From positions 38,471,378-38,535,377 of the forward strand of contig NC_063171.1 of the NCBI RefSeq assembly GCF_023159225.1: a stretch of DNA of 64,000 nt, given 5' to 3'. The position numbers were made by a program, and so were the translations under genes. Of this stretch, positions 1-10,400 are shown piece by piece. The first letter of the stretch is position 1. Each line of letters begins with the position of its first letter. The notes below the pieces were generated by a model that saw only the letters and a program-made list of their open reading frames with translations, did no database searches and was not told the origin of the DNA. This DNA comes from Perognathus longimembris pacificus. Its lineage: Eukaryota > Chordata > Mammalia > Rodentia > Heteromyidae.

Positions 1-1242
1 CTAGGTATGCCAGTTACCTAGGTAACACGGGGACTGGGTGGAGACTTTAGACAGGTGAGAGCATCTGCATGGAGCCCTCCCCAGGTAGACCTTACACTCA
101 TTATGGGTGGACCTTACACTCATTACACTCATTACCTGACTTAAGTAACTATAACTCTTCTGTACATCACCTTTATAATAACAATAAAAAGAATATATTA
201 TGAGCAAAATAAAAATGAATGCTTACAGCAGACAAAGGTTTGTACTAGCTTCCTTGCATATCACAAAGAAGCTTAGATGTTCCATTGCAGAAGAAAAAAT
301 AGCCTGCTTGAGCGAGCAGGCTTTGTGTTAGCATATGCAGTCAGATGTTTGACTAATTTAAAGTTGAGTAGCTCTTGAAGCACAGCTGTACCTATGAATA
401 CAGCAATGCAGAGGGGTCTGAGAACAGTAAGGGTTTGATACTTAACTTCTGTCCATCATATCTTAGACCTAAGGTTCACCTGAGTTCCCTGATAAAGATG
501 TGCATCACCATGAGGACAGGTTGTCAACCAGCTTTCCAAAAATGGCCACACCCAGCACAAGTATAGAAGAAGAGCAGAGCTATATATCAGTCCCTCTGCT
601 CAACACTTGGAAAGCTGATTGGAAAGTAGATAAGGCAGTCCTATGGGCAGGGCTTGACACCATGGCTCTGGTGTCAATATTAGCCTGTGGAGCCTAACTG
701 GCTCCAAGGAGAATCTCTGCATTGACTCTGTGACCTCTAACCCCCGTAGTCTCTATGTGCTTCTTATGAAAGCAAAGCAGTCCTAATCGGCCTACTTCCC
801 CCAAGAAATCACCCATGGAGGCTGAGCATTGTCATATCTTCTAATGACAGAGGGCCACATTTGGCATCTGTCTTCCCTCCTGGGAACTGGTTCTCTGTTT
901 CTGTACTGAAGGAGCCGAAGCAGAGATGGAAGAAGCTAGGCTTTCAGCAGACGAAGTCCTGACAGCGTTTTCTTTTTTTCTGATTTTGTTTTCAGCATCT
1001 TTCTGTCAATCCTAGCCACCTCTTTTCCTTCCTCTGGAACATGCTGGATTCAGCAGGTTCAGCTCTATGAGTTCCGCCTCCCAGGGCTGCTGGTTTCTGG
1101 TCATTTGATAATGCTTCTGTCATACACAGGACCCCGCCTTTCTTCTTCCCTTTAGTACAGTGGTAGCTCCAAACAGAACATTGCTGCTTGGGGCTGGCTT
1201 CTAGCTTTATATTCTAGCTTATCTTCATTGGCTGCCTGAGTC
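1..1242. other. 5' flank of CD5L
   Basis: No coding exon is recognisable here. The first 200 bases contain a small direct repeat around 90-134 and an L1-like 3' end. A perfect 8-bp inverted repeat lies at 301-322. The segment just before 1243 must hold the CD5L promoter and 5' UTR, but I see no clear TATA box and do not assign a transcription start. Confidence 0.6.
140..205 (+). repeat. L1 3'-end fragment
   Basis: The stretch with CTGTACATCACC and an AATAAAAA-like tail matches the 3' ends of the two better-preserved L1 copies at 4866 and 45372. It is too short to place in a subfamily. Confidence 0.5.
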
Positions 1243-1270
1243 ATGGCTCTGCTGCTCTTCTTGGTTCTTG
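1243..1270 (+). CDS. CD5L: CD5L exon 1: start and leader, first part
   Basis: ATG at 1243 opens MALLLFLVL, nearly the human leader, and ends in phase 1 before GTGAGT. It is the only ATG that gives a leader joining exon 2 in frame. Confidence 0.92.
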
Positions 1271-1386
1271 GTGAGTATCTTCTTCGGTTGGTTTAGGCCT
1301 CAGGGTTGTCTGGAATTTTGATTGGGAGAATTTCTTACCTAAACAGATTCAGATATTTTTCAAGAATGACTCCTTCCCCCCACCAT

Positions 1387-1429
<43 letters not shown>

Positions 1430-4397
1430 TACATCTGGCAATCATTCTAAACCCTACAAAGCTCACAAATCCACATTCAAATTTATAATATACTTGATTG
1501 TCAGATATTTTTCCTGTTTTTTTTCCTATTACACTGGAAGATTTGTGACAATTTATCTAATTCCCCCTTTCATAATTTCACCTAGATGGACTATTAATAA
1601 GAAGACAAATGAATGGGTTCTGGGTAGCAGCCAATAGAGCAAGGCAAGAAAGTAGAATTGATTGTGTTACATTGGCCATTTTGTTTCATTTCCTCTAAGA
1701 AATGTTTCACATAATGTTTCTCTAATTTTCTCCCCCCCTTTAAAAAAATTACCCAGGTTAGTCTAGAGATTAATTTAGAAAATGAAGTTTTTGGAGCCAC
1801 AGAGACTTGGATTTTGTCTTGGTTTGCTGATGTCATGTTTACGTTTTTTTAGATGATGATACTTCTCTTAATCTTGTTCTGTAACCTCTGAAATGGAGAC
1901 AATATTATGTTCCTTAAAAAATTTTGAAAACCTTTTCATAAGTTAATGAACATACCTTTTCATAAGACAATTAATATCTGCTAAACCTCTACCCTCATCA
2001 ATCCCATCAATTTTTTATTGTCTTGATGCCCCAGGCCATTACAAAAGCCTACATAGAACTTTCGGTTTACTGTTTATGTACTAGTTTAGCTATATCTTAG
2101 ATGCCTTTCTGTCCTGCCTCCCCACCCCAATCCCCATAGCTAGCCCTTCACCTCTTGGGTGTGCTGTTGAGTCTCCCAGGCAGTCCCATGGCCTTCTTGC
2201 AATCCTATTGCCTTCATTAAGTCTTTCCTGTCTAAGCCACCTGCAGTTATCCTCCAGCCCAAATGCCACTGCCTCTATCACTTCTGTTCCTGCAGGCAAG
2301 GCTGATGCATCTCTTTCCTTCTCAGGTACCCAGGTTTTGTGTAGGAGGTTATCCAGTCTTAGCTAGAGGGAGCCTGAGACTGAGGGTCATGGTTCAAAGC
2401 CAAACCTGACAGACAAATCTGAAGTTCTTATCTCCAATGAAGCAGCAAAAGGAAAAGCTGAAAAAGTGCAGTTGTGGCTCACGTGATAGAGCACCATCCT
2501 TGAGCCTAAAAGATAAGGGACAAAGCCCAGGTTTTGAGATCAAGCCCCAGTTCAAGCAATAAACAAATACAAAACAACAACAGTGAAAAAATATATACTT
2601 GCTCTTTCAGAGGAGTTGTATAAGTAGACCAGTTGTTGAAAATGCCTTGGCCCCAGGGGTTACTTAAGGTTGTAGGGTTCAGATCCCTTATGGCATAAGG
2701 AGGGAGATAATGGGCAGATGTGCTGGAGGCTCAGGCTCTTAGACCAGGAGCTATGGTTCAAAAAAGTCCCCCAAACCTCCATTCTGGTTTTCAACCTGAT
2801 CTTCTAAGTCTTATGTAACCCATCTCCAGAACCTAGATGGGTGTAGGGTATTTGTTCTGTCAAGGGGCTTCCATAAGCCAAGAGGTTCAGCCAGTACATA
2901 GCCCTAATTCATGCCCTGTTGTGGCCTTGTCAAGGGAATGAAGATCCATACATAGATCCTATTGGGAAAACCTCAATGTTCCAAAGCGGGGCTGGGAGCT
3001 GTGGAGGCCGGCAGTCCTGCACTTGCTTTCCACTGTCTGCTCTCCCCTCCCCACATGGTACCATTGCCTTCCCTTCCACCAGTGCTTCTTCCCAGAACTC
3101 TTTCCTGTGGAGACAAGAAGCCACCTTCCCCCCCTTACCTAACCACCCAAGCAACTCAATCGAACTCACGAAATGGAAAAATCAATCTATCCGTGCCTGG
3201 GGTTGAGCCACCATTGTATGTAGAAGGATCGGCCGTGTTGAGTGTCTTTTGAGCTTGACCATCCCAGGAGAAGTCACCATAAAATTGAACTTGGAGGTTC
3301 TGCACTTATCTCCTCAAAATTGGTGAGGACTTCCAGAGAGTTGTATTCTTTAAACAAAGCCTTACTTGGTGATCTCATTTCTTTTCTTTTCTTTTTTTCT
3401 CCCCAGCTATTGGCATCAGACCTGGATTCTTAGGTGAGATTTATTTATTTATGCATTTATTTATGGTTGTCATCCCCAAAAGGACATTTAGAAGGCAGAA
3501 AAAATATGTTGTTTCCTGGGTGACAAAGAGAAACTGTGGTTCAAAACAAGCCCCCCAAACCTTCCCTTCTGGTTTTCTACCCGTCTCATAAGTCTTGTGT
3601 AACTAGATTTCCATCTCCAGAATAAAGATGGGTTTAGAGTGTTTATTCTGCCAAGAGACTTCTGTGGTCCAAAAAGTTCAACCAACATGCAAAATATGAT
3701 ATAGCTTTAATTGAGGACCCTTGTGGCCTTCCTTTTTTTTTTTTTTTTTTTTTTTTGCCAGTCCTGGGGCTCGGACTCAGGGCCTGAGCACTGTCCCTGG
3801 CTTCTTTTTGCTCAAGGCTAGCACTCTGCCACTTGAGCCATAGTGCCACTTCTGGCCGTTTCCTATATATGTGGTGCTGGGGAATCGAGCCCAGGGCTTC
3901 ATGTATATGAGGCAAGCACTCTTGCCATATTCCCAGCCCCCCTTGTGGCCTTCTTAAGTAAATAAACTTCCTTTGGCCCTACCGGATTCCATCAACTCAA
4001 GGGCTACCTGACAACTTTGAATTCAAAATTTCATCTGCTTCTGTGTGGCACACTGCTTGTCCCACAGTGTCAGGCTGGGCTCAGCTTCTACAGACTGCTC
4101 CCCAGCAGTCTGTGAGGACATTGGTTGTGTACCTGAGGAGGAAATGGGGTTGCACCCAGGGAATGAGTTTATAAAAGATGAAGGCTCTAACAATCAAAAT
4201 GTAAGTAGGCTCGTTGTAGATGATCAGCTCCCTTTACATTATGTATCCTTTATTTTATACACTGCTCTTTCTTTTTAGTGGAGATTTTACCAGACAAGAG
4301 TAGGTATAAATGCTACCAGCACTATGGAGGATCCTATGCCCTGTGGATGCAATTTTAGTGCTGCCTCTGAGCTCTCATTCTGATACTCTGACTTCCT

Positions 4398-4443
<46 letters not shown>

Positions 4444-7400
4444 TCTTAGCCTCTATGGATGTCACTTCCTGTGGGACAGGGAGATGACTGTCTCCCATCT
4501 CATTATAGTATCTCTACTGCCCCCAAGATATTGCTCTTGTTCCTCAGAGTCAGAATACAACTGCTCTGATGAACCCCTCTACCCAACCTTCTGCCTTTTA
4601 TAGCTTTTCTTCTTCTTTTTTTTTTTTTTTTTTTTGGCCAGTCCTGGGCCTTGGACTCAGGGCCTGAGCACCGTCCCTGGCTTCTTCCTGCTCAAGGCTA
4701 GCACTCCGCCACTTGAGCCACAGCGCCGCTTCTGGCCGTTTTCCGTATATGTGGTGCTGGGGAATCGAACCTAGGGCCTCGTGTATACGAGGCAGGCACT
4801 CTTGCCACTAGGCTATATCCCCAGCCCTATAACTTTTCTTAACTCCTTAAGAAAATTCCCTTAAGGAATACCAAATTTGAGAGACACAGGGTAAAAAAAG
4901 AGAAATAACTACAAAAGCAATACTTGCAAAACTGTTTGGTGTAAGTGAACTGAACACCTGGGGGGGGGAGGGAAAGGGGGGGAGGGAGGAGGGCATGAGG
5001 GACAAGGCAACAAACAGTACAAGAAATGTATCCAATGCCCAACGTATGATACTGTAACCTCTCTGTACATCAGTTTGATAATAAAAATTTGAGAAAAAAA
5101 AATAAAGGTGTAGAGGCACTAAAGAAGTGTCTTTAGAAATCACCTAAATTCTTCATTAATGCAGGACAGCAACAGCAGTGTGAACTCTCTGTAAGATCTG
5201 TGATTACTGGCCTAGTACCATGAAATTGACCCAAGCTGCTTTGAGAAAAATTTTTGAATTTTGGCATTATTTGGACCATAATAAATAGAAGATGTATTTT
5301 TCAAAAGTAATCTGAATTATATTCTAGATTTTATTTGAGTAAGGCTGTTATAGGTCTAGTTTTTCCTTTATGACAGAATTGTGGCTTATTTATCAAATCT
5401 TGGACTTGTCAAGACACTATAATAAAAAAACAAACCTCAAAAAAAAAAAAAGAAAATTCCCTTAAGCCAGTGAGTGTTCATTCCTGCTGATTCCTTGCTT
5501 TATATTTTGTTTCATTATCTTAAGTAGTTGTACAAAGAGGTTTCAATTCAACAAGTCAGATTATGAGTACAATGTACCTTGATCAATGTCACTCCTTGCA
5601 TCATCCTCCCCCATCTTTCTCCAAACCATTCATACCCACAGGTTATGTAGCTCCATTTTTACACATGTACATTGAATGTAATGATTGTATTGGCCCATCC
5701 TTCCTCTCTATCTCCTTCCTTCTTTTTGCTTTCTTCTTTTTTCCCTTGGAAACTGCTTGAGTTTTTCTTCCCCATTAAAAATGAAAATTCATGTGGCTAG
5801 GAATGTAGCTTAGTGGTAGAGTGCTTGCCTAGCATGCATAAAGCCCTGGGGTCAATTCCTCAGTACCACATACACAGAAAAAGCCAGAAGTGGCATTGTG
5901 AATAAAGTGATAGAACACTAGTCTTGAGCACAGAGAGGATGAGGGACAGTGCCCAAGGAGTGACAAAAAAAAAGAAAGAAAGGAAAGGAAAGGAAGGAAG
6001 GAAGGAAGGAAGGAAGGAAGGAAGGAAGGAAGGAAGGAAGGAAGGAAGGAAAATGCATTAAAAAGTAAGAAATTTTCAATGAAAAATGAAATAAAATAAA
6101 GCAGGTATGATCCTGATAGCAGTTATTTCTGGGAGTAGACAATAAGGTTGATCCAGACTCTAATCTTAGGTCCAATGACCCAGAATTATTTCTACATGAC
6201 TCTCTTGATTTATATTTATACCGCAGATTTATAACCTTTAAACTCAAATGTGCAACAATGGAAACTTTTCTTAGCTATTTTTATGATTAAATTTTCATTT
6301 CTATCTCTAGTTTCCATTCCTCATAGTATCCCCCCTGCAAATGTTAAGGAAGAAAAGGAAACAGAAACCAATAATTCAAACTAAACTTCACAGTGCAGTC
6401 TAAAATCAGCTGGATCATGATTTCCTCACTCAACCACTACTCTAGGGTTGATTCCAAGCTGATTCTGGGGAATTTGTGCAAAGTTGAGACAGGGAAGGCA
6501 GTAGAAAATCTGGCCCTCATGAGTTATGCCATGCAGCAGACAATCATGTAGCTTCTATAAGGCTGTTCATATTCTACTAGGTCACAGACCAATAGTCAAA
6601 ATATGGTGCTTTCTGGTATACCAGGAAAAGCCTGACCTCTCCCAGCTAACTCTGCCACTGCATGGAGATATGAAAGATTCATCCCCTTTGCTCTGTTGCT
6701 TTGAGGTTGTAGTCAACTTGGTAGGATTGTCTCAAGCCACCAAATATAAACTTTTCAAGGATACAAATCCTATATAACTTATCTATCTCATTCATCATGG
6801 GTTTCTGAGCTCACAAATAATATGTAAAATGCAATATATGATCAACAGACACTTGTCATCTGATGGGTTCTTCTTGGGTTTCTCTACACAGCCTTTCCTG
6901 CTCTAACTCTATATGTTGGTGGAAGGGAGAGAATTTCTGTTGGTCTTTTCCAAACCTAGAGTTCTAGTCATGAAAGAGAGTGAAGTCACTGGTTCTTCAG
7001 AACTTATCTGGGTTTTTTTGTTTTGTTTTGTTTTGGATGGTCCTGGAGCTCAAACTCTGGACTGGGGAACTGTCCCTGAGTTCCTTTACACTCAAGGCTA
7101 GCCCTCTATGACTTGAGTCACAGAACCACTTCTGCATTTTTTCTGTGATTAATTTGAGATAAGAGTCTTACAGACTTTTCTGCTCAGCTGGCTTGGAACC
7201 TCAATCCTCAAATCTCAGCCTCCTTAATAACTAAGATTACAGGTGTGAGCCACCAGTGCCTGGCTTATCTGGAGACTTCTAGGGCTTATCCTCTGAGCAA
7301 ACCACTGGGGCTCTGAAACTATAAAGCTCTTCCCTTGCTGAGTGTTCTTTGTTATTTTTCAGAGTTAGACAGATGGGTAGGAAAGGGGGCAAGAAGAAGA

Positions 7401-10400
7401 AGAAGAAAGAAGGAGGAGGAAGAGCATGAATTAGAGGAGAAAAAGGAGGAGCAAGAGAAAGAGGGGGAGGGAGATAGAGAAAGAAAATGAGAGAGATTGC
7501 TCAGCTCAATCTATATATAGCCTCAATGTGGCTAACATGGACAGAGAATGTCATGAAAAGGAAGAATACCACATCTCATCCCTATTTCTTTTTTTTTTTG
7601 TTGCCAGTCCTGGGCCTTGGACTCAGGGCCTGAGCACTGTCCCTGGCTTCTTTTTGCTCAAGGCTAGCACTCTGCCACTTGAGCCACAGCGCCACTTCTT
7701 GCCGTTTTCTATATATGTGGTGCTGAAGAACCGAACCCAGGGCTTCATGTATGTGAGGCAAGCACGCTACCACTAGGCCATATTCCCAGCCCTCATCCCT
7801 ACACTTTTGTCCTGGCCTATTGGACCCAATCTGAACAGTGTGACCACAGGGCCATCCATCTCACTGAGGCCCATTTTTCTCATCTTTGAAATAGTGGCAT
7901 GGATGTGATCCTCTGAGTAGCTCCTGATTCTGACAACTAGAAAGTCTAAACACTGTTTTAAAATTTCAGCTAGCCTCTTTGCTTCCATATTTAACCTGAA
8001 AAGATAGGCAGTCATGAATTAGTATCTTGAAGTAGCGTTTCTTGGTAGGATACAATTGGGAGCATAATAGAATCAGGAATCAGATATGAAGTCCTGAAGC
8101 TCCTCTTCTTTCTTATTCTTCTGAACTCCCCTTTTTTTAGTTCCTCAAATCCCCACACCTTCTGTTAAGGGTAGAAAGGCTTCCAGCCTGACTATTTGTC
8201 CCTAAGCATCCTCTGCACTCCTGTCAGACCCCCAGCTAATATCTCATTTCTTTGCAGAATTTCCATCTGGAGTGCGGCTGGTGGGAGGTCCCCACCGCTG
8301 TGAAGGGCGGGTGGAGGTGGAATGGAAGGGCCAGTGGGGCACCGTGTGTGACGATGGCTGGAGGATGGAGGAAGTGGCTGTGGTGTGTCGGGAACTGGGC
8401 TGTGGACAAGCTAAGAGCAGTCCCAGTGGTCTTCTATATAGCTCATCGACAGAAAATATGCCAAATATCCTTATCCAGACTGTGGATTGTAGGGGAATGG
8501 AAGACACACTGGCTCAGTGTAAGCTGGAAGATGTTTTTGATTGCTCACGTGAAGAAGCAGCTGGAGCATCTTGTGAGAGTAAGTATGGCAGATACAAGGA
8601 CCATCACCTTGCTGTCCATACCCCATGTGGCCACTCTTGTTCATTTTTATCTCTGCCATGGACGTCCACATCTCCCACATTCTCAGCCATGATCTCTGGA
8701 GACAATATCCACTACTTAGCTGAGTTAATGCTTTTCTCTTAGATTCAGGCTATAGGCCAATCTCTTTTTCCCCCTTATTTACAAAGACACAAACACACAG
8801 ATCCAACAGCCATGGAACTTGTTGGGTGATATCCTGTATACCATGTGTGGAGTTATGGGGAAGATGGGAGCTTACAAGGCATGATGTGTACTTCTATAAT
8901 GGTTCTGATTCTCAAGAAGTCTGTCATCTAGTTGGGAAGGCAGCTGCTGATGGGAACTCAACACAACATAGATGATTGACAGAGAGATTGATGGATACAT
9001 ACATAGACATGTACCCCTTTACTTTCTTATATGTATTTATTCTTTACATATTAAGAATCTCTCCTTTGCATCCTTTTTCCTCCTTTAGACCATAATTTGA
9101 CTGAAAGGCTAATCTATATCTCCTACTTCTTTGTCTCCCCACCAGAGAAACTGTCATCTTTTCCTCTTTGCTGAAGTGTCATTCCTGATTCCTAGAAAGG
9201 TGGAGGTTAAAAGCATTCATCTGGACTACTAGGTTCATGCCAATGTTGAATCAAGATTTTTTTTTAATCTTTTGTATTAATCTATATTTAAACCAATGTT
9301 GCCTCTAACTGCCTCTTGAGAAGTAGAATGGGAAAACCGTTTGGAAAATTAAAGTGTTACAGAAATAACCATGATTTAGCTTGGGACTGAGAAATCACAT
9401 TCACTTCATTTGAGTCACTCAGTCATTGTCACAGAAACCATCCATCAGGCAGTGCTTAGCTCTCTTAGTTAGCATGGTACTAAACACCAAAAATGGAGCT
9501 ACAGGTACATGGAGGCCTCTTTTCTGAAAAGACCACATGTAGACAAGAAACAGATATTTCTCCTTTTCTTCTCTCCAGATCCAGAGAGCGTGCGGCTGGT
9601 CGGTGGCCCTACACACTGTGAGGGGCGTGTGGAGGTACAGCACCAGGGACAGTGGAGCACGGTGTGCAATACAGGCTGGAACCTCCGGGCTGCGAAGGTG
9701 GTGTGCCGGCAGCTGGGATGTGGGAGGGCCCTGCTGACTCACAAACAGTGCAACAAGGCTTCTCAGGGCCAAGGACCCATCTGGATGAGCCAGATATCAT
9801 GCTCAGGACAAGAAGCAGCCCTTCAGGATTGCCATTTGGGGCTTTGGGAAAAGAACAACTGCACTCATGATGAGGATACATGGGTGGAATGCGAAGGTAA
9901 TGGAAGGCAATGCCTTCACACCCAGAAACTAGATTCATCCACAGAGGTGGCTAAATGGACTCCCATCCTAACAACACAACAAAACCCATGCATGCCTCAT
10001 ATTGTAGTGAATTGTGTGGATTGTCAATGGTGATAATAGTAATAATTGTCTTGGTATAGGAAAATGCTCTTAAAACACTATATTAATATAAACTGTTATT
10101 CTATTGAATGCTATATTATAGAGGCTGGGCATGCTACTCCATATATCTGTTGAGTTCTTTACTTAAAAGACAACTAGAAAGTCATTTACAAATGTTAGAT
10201 TTATAAAGTTAGAGGGGGGAAGTAAGAAGATTCTGGCTTAAAGAGGAAGTCTGAGCAGGCCCATAGAACAATCTACAGTCACAGAAATGCATGCGGAAGT
10301 CCCGGCGCTGGTGGCTCATGTCTATAATCCTAGCTACTCAGGAGGCTGAGATCTGGGGATTGTGATTCAAAGCCAGCTGGGGTAGGAAAGTCTGTGGGAC

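Larger units (their letters stand above)
3434..8257 (+). other. CD5L intron 2
   Basis: A 4.8 kb intron containing three minus-strand IDL-Geo SINEs, a GT microsatellite, an L1 insertion with extra 3' sequence (4866-5449), a GGAA array, an older SINE pair and a purine-rich tract at 7381-7497. No further exon is seen. Confidence 0.7.

Noticed and set aside
2090..3252. Several 60-96 residue frames in CD5L intron 1
   Set aside because: Overlapping on both strands with no domain, in intronic sequence.
3643..3915. Open frames ending in lysine runs with RPEVALWLKWQSASLEQKEARDS-type text (also at 7582, 20642, 29469, 37815, 46350, 63588)
   Set aside because: These are translations of IDL-Geo SINEs, not genes.
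8252..8692. Second open frame overlapping CD5L exon 3
   Set aside because: Shadow of the SRCR1 exon in another frame; it has no cysteine pattern and no splice sense.
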